From a bacterium (GTDB taxonomy: Bacteria; Electryoneota; RPQS01; DYHQ01): 64,000 nt of DNA. Under the pieces are notes generated by a model, which searched no databases, was not told the DNA's origin, and saw only the letters and a program-made list of their open reading frames with translations. Every line of letters starts with the position of its first letter. The first letter of the stretch is position 1. A program made the position numbers and the translations under genes. The stretch lies in contig JAUXGA010000004.1 of assembly GCA_030622545.1 (NCBI GenBank), forward strand, positions 62,001 to 126,000, in the 5' to 3' direction. Of the stretch, positions 45,984-55,727 are shown in pieces.

Positions 45984-47056
45984 AAATACTCCACATAGCA
46001 GCGGAACACGTTTCCGGGACATTGTCTCTTTTTCAAGCGGAACATCGCCGCAGAGGGAACGAATGTCGCTTTGTCACGTTTTTTCCCACACGTTATCGTT
46101 TCCCTGAGGACATTTGCTTGGATTTGCCATTGATGCCGAACAAACCGTGGGTAAGAGAAACCCGGCGTTTTGCTCATGGACTCCGAGGATCAAATCCGGA
46201 TGATGTCCGAGTCGAATACCCTCCAATCTGGAAGCCGCCTTTTTGGGAGCGCTGGCTATTCTCTTTGCGCGATACGCTACTTCAATCTCGCATCAACGCG
46301 GCTATCGAAAAATATGATTTGAGTAACTTCGATATTTATCACCTCGATGGCGGATTGGAGTTTTTCCGGGATGCCAGATGGCTTAAACGTATTGCCGCAT
46401 ACGGAAAGAAGATCGTTTGTTTCTATCATGGATCGGATTTTCGAAATCGAGGTATTATCCCGGCTGTAGATGAGCTGACTCATCTGCGTCTTACGAGCGA
46501 ATGGGATCTCTTGGAACTCGACCCGCGCTTGGAATATCTTTATCTACCGATTGACATTTCTCGTATTCCCTTTAAAGCAAGAACGTTTTCTCAACCGATT
46601 CGACTGTGTCATGCCGCACGCAATATCTACAAAGGGACAAAAACTATTATTGAAGTTGTGCATGAACTGCAAAAGAAATTCGAACTTGAATTTGTATTGC
46701 TCAAAGATGTTCCTTATGAAAAAGCGCTGAAACGCAAATCGGAATGTGACATCTTTATCGACCAACTTACGAATGAAGGAGGTTGGGGTTACGGAATGAG
46801 TTCTGTCGAAGCCTTGGCGATGGGTTTGCCGGTGGTAACAAATATTCCCGCTCAGATGTCGCATAAGCTTCATGATTCTCCATTTGTACAAGCAGATCCT
46901 TCAACGCTTTTAAGTGTGCTGACATCTCTGATACGAGATACGAATCACTTGTGTGAACTTTCTGAGAAGGGTCGTCTTTGGGTATCGAAATGGCATGACA
47001 TTAAGCATGTTGGTGACGCTCTCTATGGCTACTATCAACGTGAAGGATGGCTGTGA
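45980..47056 (+). CDS. GT4-type glycosyltransferase
   Basis: 358 residues, no signal peptide. It begins MKILHIAAEHVSGTLSLF, a GT-B N-terminal strand with glycine loop, and the C-terminal domain has NEGGWGYGMSSVEALAMGLPVVTN, the nucleotide-sugar-binding helix with the E-x7-E pattern. This fits a retaining GT4-family enzyme that extends a lipid-linked glycan. ATG 45980 overlaps the flippase stop; its own stop overlaps the next gene's ATG by one base. Confidence 0.85.
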   Translation: MKILHIAAEHVSGTLSLFQAEHRRRGNECRFVTFFPTRYRFPEDICLDLPLMPNKPWVRETRRFAHGLRGSNPDDVRVEYPPIWKPPFWERWLFSLRDTLLQSRINAAIEKYDLSNFDIYHLDGGLEFFRDARWLKRIAAYGKKIVCFYHGSDFRNRGIIPAVDELTHLRLTSEWDLLELDPRLEYLYLPIDISRIPFKARTFSQPIRLCHAARNIYKGTKTIIEVVHELQKKFELEFVLLKDVPYEKALKRKSECDIFIDQLTNEGGWGYGMSSVEALAMGLPVVTNIPAQMSHKLHDSPFVQADPSTLLSVLTSLIRDTNHLCELSEKGRLWVSKWHDIKHVGDALYGYYQREGWL

Positions 47057-47976
47057 TGATAGAGAAAGAGCCCAGTAGTTCACTGCCATCCGTTTCAGTG
47101 CTGGTCACCAGTTTTAACAATAAAGAAATTCTACAAAACCTACTCCCGCAGCTCCTGTCTGAAGAATATCCTGAAGAGTTGTTTGACGTTATTGTCATTG
47201 ATGGAGGTTCGGAAGATGGCACAAGAGAATGGCTTACGTCGCTTCAGAATTCAAATCTTCGAGTCATTCTTCAAGATAAGAACAGCAGTCGATCTTCAAC
47301 ACGCAATGAAGGTATCTGCTCTTCGCAAGCGGATATTCTCATTATGCTGGATGGAGACCATACGATTGAAAAAGGGTTTATCCTCTGGCATGCCAAACAA
47401 CATCAGAAACGCGAATGCATTGTCGTTGGTCTTTCGGAATTCAGCCCCAATTGGCGTTATCGAGCGCTCTTTCGCTATCTGAATACTCGCGGCGCACGAA
47501 AATTACCAGCCGATCAACCTCTTCCTGGGCGTTATTTTCTGACACGCAACTGTTCGATGCCGCGAAAGGTATTCGACAAAGTCGGACTCTTTAGTGAGGA
47601 GTTCACCGGATGGGGAGGAGAAGACCTCGAATTGGGAGTCCGGTTTGAAGAAGTAGGCATCCCCATTATCTTTGAATCCCGCGCCCGCGCACTCCACCAT
47701 CATCATCGCCCGCTGAATCCTCTACTAAAGAATCTTGAACTGTATGGTGAGAAATCTGTTCCTTTACTGATAGAAAAACATCCACAGCTTTACCGCGAAC
47801 TGAATCTTCACCGATTAGAAAAAAGGTTAATGCGTCTTCTCATGACGAGCGCCGTTTATCATCCAATTCGTGCACTGACAAACCTGCTGCTTCCATTCTA
47901 CGTACCGCCTGTTGTTTTTGACTATCTTCATCTTCGCCAATACGGCAAAGGTTACTTGAAATCTCAGAAATGCTGA
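47056..47976 (+). CDS. GT2 (GT-A fold) glycosyltransferase
   Basis: 306 residues from ATG 47056, which has GAAGGA eight bases ahead; an ATG three codons earlier has none. The N-terminus SVSVLVTSFNNKEIL is followed by VIVIDGGSEDGTREWL and the metal-binding LMLDGDHTIEKGF, then GWGGEDLELGVRFEE, which are the standard GT2 motifs. Charged basic C-terminal stretch, no membrane helix. It should add a sugar to the glycan assembled by this cluster. Confidence 0.87.
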   Translation: MIEKEPSSSLPSVSVLVTSFNNKEILQNLLPQLLSEEYPEELFDVIVIDGGSEDGTREWLTSLQNSNLRVILQDKNSSRSSTRNEGICSSQADILIMLDGDHTIEKGFILWHAKQHQKRECIVVGLSEFSPNWRYRALFRYLNTRGARKLPADQPLPGRYFLTRNCSMPRKVFDKVGLFSEEFTGWGGEDLELGVRFEEVGIPIIFESRARALHHHHRPLNPLLKNLELYGEKSVPLLIEKHPQLYRELNLHRLEKRLMRLLMTSAVYHPIRALTNLLLPFYVPPVVFDYLHLRQYGKGYLKSQKC

Positions 47977-47989
47977 GAAAAGGAGAATT

Positions 47990-48847
47990 ATGCCGGAAAT
48001 CATAGACGGCAAAAAGATCGCTGCATCGATTAAAAGGGAAATTGCGAGCGGAGTTGAACTCCTGAAACGCGAGAAGGGAGTGGTGCCGTTTCTCACGGTT
48101 GTGTTAATCGGAAATGATCCGGCGTCAGAAGTTTACGTGAAGTCAAAATCAAAAACAGCTGGTAAACTCGGCATTCAATCGGAAACAATAAAGTTGGCTG
48201 AAGCAGTCTCGGAAAAGGACGTTCTCAATCTCATTGACAAGCTAAACGAAAACCCTGAAGTGAACGGAATTCTTGTGCAATTGCCTCTGCCGCCGCATTT
48301 GAATACGGAATTGATTTTGGAGCGACTGAATCCACGAAAAGATGTTGATGGACTTCATCCGACAAATCTTGGTCTGCTGGCAACGGGAAGACCAACATTC
48401 ATTCCTTGCACACCCTTTGGGATCTGGGAGTTGCTCAAACGAACGAATCATTCACCAGAAGAGAAAGACGTCGTTATTCTTGGGCGTTCGAATTTGGTTG
48501 GAAAACCCCTTTCCTTGCTCTTGTCGATGAAGCAAAAAGACTGCAACGCAACTGTTACGCTGTGTCACTCACGAACATCAAACCTGCCTCAAATGGCGCG
48601 ACAAGCGGATATTCTGATATCAGCTATGGGACAGGCTGAGTTTGTCACGGGGGATATGGTGAAACCGGGGGCCGTTGTTATCGATGTCGGCATCCATCGA
48701 AAAGAAGACGGGAAGCTCGTGGGAGATGTAGATTTTGCGTCTGTGGCTCCCGTTGCTTTGGCCATCACTCCAGTGCCCGGGGGAGTCGGACCAATGACAA
48801 TTGCGATGCTGATGCAAAACACGTTTCAAGCGGCAAAATCCACTTGA
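47990..48847 (+). CDS. folD: Methylenetetrahydrofolate dehydrogenase/cyclohydrolase
   Basis: 285 residues. The family signature YVKSKSKTAGKLGI carries the catalytic lysine at 53, VQLPLPPHL follows, and NADP binding is in GRSNLVGKPL. PGGVGPMTIAML near the C-terminus is the second FolD block. It interconverts methylene-, methenyl- and 10-formyl-tetrahydrofolate. AAAAGGAG precedes the ATG. It follows the GT2 gene by 13 bp and probably ends the long operon that begins at rluB. Confidence 0.96.
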   Translation: MPEIIDGKKIAASIKREIASGVELLKREKGVVPFLTVVLIGNDPASEVYVKSKSKTAGKLGIQSETIKLAEAVSEKDVLNLIDKLNENPEVNGILVQLPLPPHLNTELILERLNPRKDVDGLHPTNLGLLATGRPTFIPCTPFGIWELLKRTNHSPEEKDVVILGRSNLVGKPLSLLLSMKQKDCNATVTLCHSRTSNLPQMARQADILISAMGQAEFVTGDMVKPGAVVIDVGIHRKEDGKLVGDVDFASVAPVALAITPVPGGVGPMTIAMLMQNTFQAAKST

Positions 48848-48872
48848 TTTTCTTCAAACTTCACCTTATATT
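48844..48872 (+). promoter_or_regulatory. Sigma70-like promoter for maeB
   Basis: TTGATT (48844-48849) and TATATT (48867-48872) with a 17-bp spacer; the sequence continues TATATTAAG. The expected start is about 70 bases before the maeB ATG. The -35 box overlaps the folD stop codon. Confidence 0.6.
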
Positions 48873-48946
48873 AAGTTAATCTCTTGAAGTAAATCTGAGG
48901 TTTCTCAGATAGAAATTTCTCATTTTTTAGAACGGAAGTAACGAAA

Positions 48947-51208
48947 ATGGAAAGCAAAATTATTCGCCGACAGGAAGCGTTGGAGTATCACAGCATCGGG
49001 CGCAAAGGGAAAATCGAGGTTACCTCGACAAAACCTTGCAAAACTCAGCGCGACCTTTCGATGGCGTACACTCCGGGTGTTGCCGAACCCTGCTTGGAAA
49101 TTGCTAAGGATCCACAAAAAGCGTTCGAGTACACGGCAAAAGGAAATTTAGTCGCTGTCGTTTCGAATGGCAGCGCAGTTCTTGGTCTTGGAAATATCGG
49201 AGCCTTGGCGGGGAAACCGGTGATGGAAGGAAAAGGAGTCCTCTTCAAGCGCTTTGCAGATGTTGACGTGTTCGATATCGAATTGAATACGAAAGATCCA
49301 GATGATATTATCAAAGCTTGCAAGCTTCTCGAACCGACCTTTGGCGGAATCAATCTGGAAGACATCAAAGCGCCGGAGTGCTTCTATATTGAAGAAAAGC
49401 TCATCGCCGAACTTTCGATTCCGGTCTTTCACGATGACCAACACGGCACAGCGATTATTTCCGGAGCGGGTTTGTTGAATGCGCTTAAGATTGCCAACAA
49501 GAAAATCGAAGATGTGAAAGTTGTTTGCAACGGCGCCGGCGCTGCCGGGATTGCCTGCGCGACATTCTATGTGTCGTTAGGTGTCCGTATGGAAAATGTC
49601 ATTCTTTGTGATTCCAAGGGAGTTGTTTACGAAGGCCGAACAGCCGGAATGAATCCATACAAGGCTCGCTTTGCCGCGGAAACAGACGCTCGTACCCTTG
49701 CCGATGCCATGAAAGGTGCTGATGTTTTCTTGGGTGTTTCCGTAAAAGACTGCGTTACCAAAGATATGCTTCGTTCTATGGCAGATAATCCGGTTGTTTT
49801 CGCTATGGCAAACCCGGATCCCGAAATCAGCTATCCAGATGCGATAGAAGCTCGCGACGATGTCATTATGGCCACCGGACGAAGTGATTATCCCAATCAA
49901 GTCAACAACGTTCTTGGTTTCCCTTTTATTTTCCGTGGTGCGTTGGATGTGCAGGCCAGTAAAATTAATGAGGAAATGAAAAGAGCTGCCGCTTTTGCGT
50001 TAGCTGAATTGGCACTGGAGGATGTGCCGGATTCCGTCTGCCGCGCTTACGGAGTCGAGAAACTGAAATTCGGCCGGGAATACATCATTCCGAAACCGTT
50101 TGACCCGCGAGTTCTCCTGAAAGAAGCGCCGGCTGTCGCACGTGCCGCCGTAGAAACAGGAGTGGCGCGCAAGCCGATAACAGATTGGGACGCTTATACC
50201 GAAGAGCTGGAGCGCAAACTCTTCCCGGGACGTGAAGTCGTCCGAAGGATTATTAATAAGGCAAAAGCGAAGCCCAAGCGTATCGTTTTCCCTGAAGGAG
50301 GCAACGAGAAGATTATCCGTGCCGCTCAGATTATAATTGACGAAGAAATCGGAACACCAATCTTGCTCGGAAATCCGGAACTAATCAAAACCCGTTCGAA
50401 AAATCTCGCCTTGGATCTGAAGGGAGCAGAAGTTATCGATCCCGAGACCTTCCCAAAACGTGAAGAATATGTCGAAGCATTTTGGAAAATACGTCAGCGA
50501 AAAGGCATCTCACGCAGAGACGCTCGCAATCTGCTTTTGCAGCGCAATTATCTTGGCCCCATGATGGTTCAAATGGGGGACGCGGACGCGCTGGTAGCCG
50601 GAGTCGCGCAGCATTATCCGGATACTCTCAGACCTGCTCTGCAAATCGTGAAAACGCGAGAAGGAATCCGAAAAGTCTGTGGTATCTATATGATGATTTT
50701 CAAAGATCGTGTGATTTTCTTCGCCGATACGACTGTGAACATTGATCCAACGACAGAGGATCTTATTGAAATCACAGAGTGCACAGCAGAATTAGTCAAA
50801 TCACTGGATTTCGAACCGCGAATTGCACTATTGTCGTTTTCAAATTTCGGTAGCGTTCATCATCCTCAAGTGAGTAAAGTTCAGGAAGCTGTCCGAATGT
50901 TGAAGCAACGGCATCCTGATCTTTGTATAGATGGTGAAATGCAAGCTGACACAGCTGTGGTTTCATCGCTGCTTCACGAGCGTTATCCATTTTCTGAATT
51001 GAATAATAAAGAGTTCGTGAATGTACTTATCTTTCCTGATTTGTCCTCGGGGAATATTGCGTACAAATTGTTACAGCGTCTTGGCGGTGCTGAAGCGGTC
51101 GGCCCGATTCTGGTCGGCACTGAAAAATGCATTCACGTTCTCCAATACGGTGCTGAAGTCAGCGAAATCGTGGACATTGCGGCTATCGCTGTTGTAGATG
51201 CACAGTAG
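48947..51208 (+). CDS. maeB: NADP-dependent malic enzyme fused to phosphate acetyltransferase domain
   Basis: 753 residues, the usual MaeB length. Residues about 10-160 are the malic N-terminal domain ([30 protein letters not shown]), about 165-400 the NAD(P)-binding domain ([26 protein letters not shown]), and about 430-753 a Pta-like domain ([48 protein letters not shown]). The enzyme oxidatively decarboxylates malate to pyruvate; the C-terminal domain usually senses acetyl-CoA rather than working as Pta. Own promoter upstream and a terminator downstream make it monocistronic. Confidence 0.94.
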   Translation: MESKIIRRQEALEYHSIGRKGKIEVTSTKPCKTQRDLSMAYTPGVAEPCLEIAKDPQKAFEYTAKGNLVAVVSNGSAVLGLGNIGALAGKPVMEGKGVLFKRFADVDVFDIELNTKDPDDIIKACKLLEPTFGGINLEDIKAPECFYIEEKLIAELSIPVFHDDQHGTAIISGAGLLNALKIANKKIEDVKVVCNGAGAAGIACATFYVSLGVRMENVILCDSKGVVYEGRTAGMNPYKARFAAETDARTLADAMKGADVFLGVSVKDCVTKDMLRSMADNPVVFAMANPDPEISYPDAIEARDDVIMATGRSDYPNQVNNVLGFPFIFRGALDVQASKINEEMKRAAAFALAELALEDVPDSVCRAYGVEKLKFGREYIIPKPFDPRVLLKEAPAVARAAVETGVARKPITDWDAYTEELERKLFPGREVVRRIINKAKAKPKRIVFPEGGNEKIIRAAQIIIDEEIGTPILLGNPELIKTRSKNLALDLKGAEVIDPETFPKREEYVEAFWKIRQRKGISRRDARNLLLQRNYLGPMMVQMGDADALVAGVAQHYPDTLRPALQIVKTREGIRKVCGIYMMIFKDRVIFFADTTVNIDPTTEDLIEITECTAELVKSLDFEPRIALLSFSNFGSVHHPQVSKVQEAVRMLKQRHPDLCIDGEMQADTAVVSSLLHERYPFSELNNKEFVNVLIFPDLSSGNIAYKLLQRLGGAEAVGPILVGTEKCIHVLQYGAEVSEIVDIAAIAVVDAQ

Positions 51209-51241
51209 AGCAATGCAAGGAATAGAGGGATAAATAGAGCG

Positions 51242-51275
51242 TGCCCGGGTCGACATCGGCTCGGGCAGCTTTATT
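51242..51275 (+). terminator. Intrinsic terminator after maeB
   Basis: TGCCCGGGT (51242-51250) pairs with GCTCGGGCA (51259-51267), nine pairs with two G-U wobbles and an eight-base loop, followed by GCTTTATT. It ends the maeB transcript just before addB. Confidence 0.75.
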
Positions 51276-51293
51276 CATAAATGTTTTTGAAAA

Positions 51294-53867
51294 ATGGCTA
51301 ACGAGACACATCAAAATATCTGGTTGACAGGAAATCGCGGTACCGGAAAAACCGCATGGCTCTGCGAACGCTATGAACAACTCTTATCATCGGGTATCCC
51401 CGCGGACAAGATTCTTTTCATCGCTCAAGATGAAGCGCGCGCACGTACAACGTCCTTTCAGATTCTTCAGAAAATGCGCGGCATCTGGGGTGCGCGAATC
51501 ACGACGGTTGGGGGATTCCTATCGGAATTTGCGAGAGAAGTCCTTGCTCGCAAGTCGCTTCCAATATACCCTTTGAAATTTGTCGCTCCATGGCGGCTTT
51601 ACACCCATTTAAAAGAACAGCTTCCCGAAGATAAAAAACTCCTGACAAATTATTACGTCTCTCTCTTTCATGATTTCCGAAAGTGGAATCTCGACTCTGA
51701 GACTCTTTCCAAAATTGCTCTGTCGGACTATCCGATTTCTGATTGGAACGAATTCCTCTCTCTCTACAGTAGCTATTGTTCCTATATCACTGAAAATGAT
51801 TTCTCTGATTTAATCTCGTTGACTAATCTATTCGAAAGGGAAGAAACGAGCACCAATATTCTCCCTTCGCATCTCCTCGTCAATGACGCTCATGAACTGA
51901 ATTCAGTAACATGGCGAGTCATCAGTCGCCTATGTCGAAATTCTACATTTGCCTTAGCCATGCTTCCCGAAGGGCAGTTGTTTGATGAGGTAAATGATGA
52001 ATACATCAAAGATATTCGCGAGAAAGCAGACAGAATACAACTCGGTGACTCTTATGATGTACCGCCTACATTTAAAGAGACGATAGAGAGCCTTGCAGAA
52101 AAGGAAACCCAACCACAATCAACGTGGACACTGCTGCGCGCGGCATCCCCTTTCGAAGAGATGCTCCAAGGTTTGCTCTGGGCTCGAGATAATGCCAATG
52201 ATAATCGTGTGGTTATTCTATTGACGTCCCCCAAGTCACAACTTAGACTACTCCTCGAAGCGGCTGCATGGCTGAATACAAACATTTCACTCGTGGGCGA
52301 TTTTCAAAGTAACTGGTTTACCTACGAGGAGAGTCTATTAGATGATGAAGGCGAAACCAAACTACAGGAAGATATTGGTAAGCAAATGCCTGCCAAATAT
52401 TGGATGACAACTCTGCATAGAAGATTCAAAAGCAGTTTCGAGCACGCGAACGATCCGAATTTCTCCAGTTATACGAGAGAAATTCTGTTCCTCGAAGCTT
52501 TCGAAAAGGGTCTATTGGAATGTGAGTTCAATCCAAAAGTCAGTTATCCCAACGGAGTTCAGATCGCAACAATACAAAGAAGTGATCTTGTGCACGACGC
52601 ACATGTTTGGGTACCTGGACTTTCGCGAGAAAATATTCCGGGCGCAGTACCAAATAATCCTGTTTTCTCAAATGAAACGGCTAAGGAGCTGGAATCCCAA
52701 TTGCTTGTGCAAAATCACTTCACGAGACTTAGCATAAATCGTTCCATGCTATCTGTGTATCGTGACAAGAAAAGGAAGTTGCTGGATATATTGGAACGCG
52801 CTAAGCGAGATGTTTTACTCTCTTATCCGGTTCGCGCATCGGGTGATCAAGTTGTCGCAGAAAGTCCTTTTTTTCAAGCGATAGCTCGGTCATTTGATAA
52901 ATCCTCGAAGATTGCTATTTCGGAAGCATCCTATATTCATCCCATTTCTTTTATTAGAACTGCTTGTCAACAGGAAAGGGCCCAACGAAAATCTCTCCAT
53001 GAAAAGCTGGAGACCTTTCCGCTGTCACCAACGGCTTTGGCGGAATTCATCCAGTGTCCTCGAAAATTTTTCTATAATCAGATACTAAAGCTTGAGACAC
53101 CTGAACGACCCGTTGCGATGCTTTTAGGTCAGCTGCTGCATGAAGCATTGGCCGAGCTGCTTGCACCTGAAAAGGAATTCGATATTCCAACAGGGAAAGC
53201 TTTGGAAAAATGGCTTCAAACTTTTTGCAGAAGGAACCCAGCCTTATCGGAATATTCAGATGGCATGCGATATACGATTGAGCGTTTTGTTATCCATGTC
53301 TTGTGTGACTTCATGGAAAGCGACGTATGGCGAGGTGAAGTTAAATCCGTTGAAACAACGTTCGAACAACCTTTGCCGGGCGGTTTGCGTTTGAAAGGAC
53401 GAATTGATCGAATCGATATTACAGAAGAAGGTCTCGAAGTCATTGACTATAAATCTCACAAATCGTTCGCGTCAAGAAGTTTAAGAAATAAGTTTTTAGA
53501 AGCCGAGGATTGGATTCAATTGCCTGTCTATGTCAAAGCTGTAGAACACCTCTATGAGCACCCGGTCGTTAAGGCATCGATTATCTTTTTCGGTTATAAG
53601 AGAAATGATCAACCGAAACGCACGTCGCTTGAAATCTTGAACCTCCCTCGTTCAGGAAATTCCCAGAATAAATCCGCAGCCAAAAATATCAGCACAGATG
53701 AACTCGATGAAACATGGAAGCATATTACAGAAATAGCACAGGAAATATTCAGTGAAACCCAAAGTTTCGGACGTGGGCAGGAACCACCTTGCGCGAAGTA
53801 CGCCTCGTCCTGTCCATTTCTTCCAATCTGTTCCGTTGCGAATTCGTCCAGTGAAGCAATCCATTAG
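51294..53867 (+). CDS. addB: AddB-like nuclease with Fe-S cluster
   Basis: 857 residues. An N-terminal P-loop (LTGNRGTGKT, 11-20) heads a degenerate UvrD-like helicase body. The C-terminal 270 residues form a PD-(D/E)xK nuclease (LKGRIDRIDITEEGLEVIDYKSHK) with the four cysteines that clamp an Fe-S cluster in AddB: Cys588 (FIQCPRKFFY) and Cys833, Cys840 and Cys846 at the end (Cys-x6-Cys-x5-Cys). AddB works with AddA to resect double-strand breaks for RecA. The ATG is preceded only by an A/T-rich run with no clear ribosome binding site. Partner addA is about 8 kb upstream. Confidence 0.87.
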   Translation: MANETHQNIWLTGNRGTGKTAWLCERYEQLLSSGIPADKILFIAQDEARARTTSFQILQKMRGIWGARITTVGGFLSEFAREVLARKSLPIYPLKFVAPWRLYTHLKEQLPEDKKLLTNYYVSLFHDFRKWNLDSETLSKIALSDYPISDWNEFLSLYSSYCSYITENDFSDLISLTNLFEREETSTNILPSHLLVNDAHELNSVTWRVISRLCRNSTFALAMLPEGQLFDEVNDEYIKDIREKADRIQLGDSYDVPPTFKETIESLAEKETQPQSTWTLLRAASPFEEMLQGLLWARDNANDNRVVILLTSPKSQLRLLLEAAAWLNTNISLVGDFQSNWFTYEESLLDDEGETKLQEDIGKQMPAKYWMTTLHRRFKSSFEHANDPNFSSYTREILFLEAFEKGLLECEFNPKVSYPNGVQIATIQRSDLVHDAHVWVPGLSRENIPGAVPNNPVFSNETAKELESQLLVQNHFTRLSINRSMLSVYRDKKRKLLDILERAKRDVLLSYPVRASGDQVVAESPFFQAIARSFDKSSKIAISEASYIHPISFIRTACQQERAQRKSLHEKLETFPLSPTALAEFIQCPRKFFYNQILKLETPERPVAMLLGQLLHEALAELLAPEKEFDIPTGKALEKWLQTFCRRNPALSEYSDGMRYTIERFVIHVLCDFMESDVWRGEVKSVETTFEQPLPGGLRLKGRIDRIDITEEGLEVIDYKSHKSFASRSLRNKFLEAEDWIQLPVYVKAVEHLYEHPVVKASIIFFGYKRNDQPKRTSLEILNLPRSGNSQNKSAAKNISTDELDETWKHITEIAQEIFSETQSFGRGQEPPCAKYASSCPFLPICSVANSSSEAIH

Positions 53868-53872
53868 AGCAA

Positions 53873-55654
53873 ATGCCTAAACCGTCGACAATCATACTAC
53901 TATCTTCGACATCCCTAATCTTTCTTGTTTATCTGTTCACTTCTGCGCCAGGCCTTGGGCTTATCGATTCAGGTGAACTCACAACGGTTGTCTGGAAGCT
54001 GGGCATCGCTCATCCCACCGGGTATCCCCTCTACACAATTATCGGTCATCTTTTTTCACTGCTGCCGTTCACAAGTGTCGCACGAACGATGGTGGTTTTT
54101 TCAAGTATATGCATGGCATTGGCAGGCTGTATCTTGCTCTGGACAGGCGCGTATATTATCCAGAAGTACTTTAAATGCTCACCAATTAATGCCATACTAT
54201 TCTCGGCAGCCGGAATTCTCACGTTCGCCTTTTCGATGACAGCTTGGCAGACAGCAGCGCACGCTGAGGTCTATCCTTTAAGTCTTTTACTCACGTCTGT
54301 CTTGTATGCTCTCGGAATTCGGATGCTCAGCAGTACAAAAACAGATGCTCGCCTATGGATTGCCTTCGGATTTGTTTTCGGTTTAGCTCTGGGAAATCAT
54401 CTATCAGTCGTGTGGACTTTCCCATTGGGACTCGTGGTCCTTTGGCATTGTTTCGGTACAGGACGCGAAGCTCTTCGCGCTCTTCTTATTGCTTTGCCAG
54501 CGGGAATTCTCGGAGCTTCTATCATCCTCTTTCTTCCTTTGCGCTCTCACTTGGATCCCACTTTAGATTGGGGAAATCCAGAAACACTCGGACTTCTCTG
54601 GCGTCATCTTACCGGCTGGCAATATCAGGTCTGGATGTTTCAGAGTGGAATTCTTGAGCGCATTATCAGTTACTTTCGAACTCTTCCTTTGGACATAGGG
54701 TGGGGGGGAGTTGTGCTCGTGATTATCGGAATTTATGGATTGAGAAAACGTACCGCGCGCGTGCTTGTTGCTTTACTTCTGGTCTGGTTTCTTGGCGTGC
54801 TCTACAACGTCAATTATGATATTCCGGATATCGCGCCCTATTTTTTGCCTGCGCATGCGGCGCTTAGCTTAATCGCGGTTGCAGGTGCGGTGACGCTATG
54901 GAATCTTGCCAAACAGAGAATGAAAGTAATGCGAATCGCACTGATTGTGTTATTGACAATTCCGGTTCTCTCAAACGCAATCACTCATTTAAGCAAAGCC
55001 AATCGTTCCAATGACCATTTCCCGGCAACCTTCGCACGTGAGGTTCTGCGCACGCTTCCTCACAACGCTCTGGTTTTGCATTCGCTCTGGGATTTGCAAA
55101 GCCCGGCGATTTATCTGCAGGAAGTGGAAGGATACCGAACGGATGTGGCTCTGATGGATGTGAATCTCATGCGAAGACGTTGGTATGTGGAACAATTCAC
55201 TCGGCAGTACCCGGACATCATGGCTGGCAGTGAAAAGGAATGTAAAAAATTCCTTCACGAGCTGATTCCCTTTGATGCCGGGAAACCCTACAATGCCACT
55301 GTTATTGAAAACGCATTTACGGCACTCCATAATTCCATCATCGAAAAAAACCTGGCGCGAAGACCCGTTTACCTTCGATTCATCCGCGAAGCAGGTCATC
55401 CTCAAATCGGCGCACCTTTTCCGGCAGTACCGGGAGCGTTTTTTTACCGATTGGGAGTCAAAGACAACAGCCGCGAACCTCTGCTGAAGGTCGAGGAAAT
55501 CCTTGGCGGACGCAAGCGTTTTGATGAGCGTGAGAAATACCTGCTGACGAAGATCCACCAGCTTCTTTTTGGACGCATGAAATTCCAAGAGAACTCGGAC
55601 CAAACAGAAGAAATTACCCAGCAGCTTCAGTTGCTCGAATCTGTTCTCCGATGA
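53873..55654 (+). CDS. DUF2723 family membrane protein
   Basis: 593 residues. The first 60 residues contain APGLGLIDSGELTTVVWKLGIAHPTGYPLY, the signature of the DUF2723 family, with about ten more hydrophobic helices to residue 360 and a soluble C-terminal part of about 230 residues (HNALVLHSLWDLQSPAIYL). DUF2723 proteins are GT-C-like and are predicted glycosyltransferases of the envelope, common in FCB genomes. It begins five bases after the addB stop and may be co-transcribed with it. The C-terminal domain probably faces the periplasm. Donor and acceptor are unknown. Confidence 0.85.
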   Translation: MPKPSTIILLSSTSLIFLVYLFTSAPGLGLIDSGELTTVVWKLGIAHPTGYPLYTIIGHLFSLLPFTSVARTMVVFSSICMALAGCILLWTGAYIIQKYFKCSPINAILFSAAGILTFAFSMTAWQTAAHAEVYPLSLLLTSVLYALGIRMLSSTKTDARLWIAFGFVFGLALGNHLSVVWTFPLGLVVLWHCFGTGREALRALLIALPAGILGASIILFLPLRSHLDPTLDWGNPETLGLLWRHLTGWQYQVWMFQSGILERIISYFRTLPLDIGWGGVVLVIIGIYGLRKRTARVLVALLLVWFLGVLYNVNYDIPDIAPYFLPAHAALSLIAVAGAVTLWNLAKQRMKVMRIALIVLLTIPVLSNAITHLSKANRSNDHFPATFAREVLRTLPHNALVLHSLWDLQSPAIYLQEVEGYRTDVALMDVNLMRRRWYVEQFTRQYPDIMAGSEKECKKFLHELIPFDAGKPYNATVIENAFTALHNSIIEKNLARRPVYLRFIREAGHPQIGAPFPAVPGAFFYRLGVKDNSREPLLKVEEILGGRKRFDEREKYLLTKIHQLLFGRMKFQENSDQTEEITQQLQLLESVLR

Positions 55655-55675
55655 TGCACAATGAAATTGATTTGC

Positions 55676-55704
55676 TTGACAATCCAGCGCGTGTTGACTA
55701 TATT
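55676..55704 (+). promoter_or_regulatory. Sigma70 promoter for mpl and selC
   Basis: TTGACA (55676-55681) and TATATT (55699-55704) with a 17-bp spacer, continuing TATATTATAGAG. The start is expected near 55711, about 17 bases before the mpl ATG. The same DNA contains a second TTGAC at 55694, with no matching -10 downstream. Confidence 0.78.
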
Positions 55705-55727
55705 ATAGAGAAGATTTTTGGGTAGCA

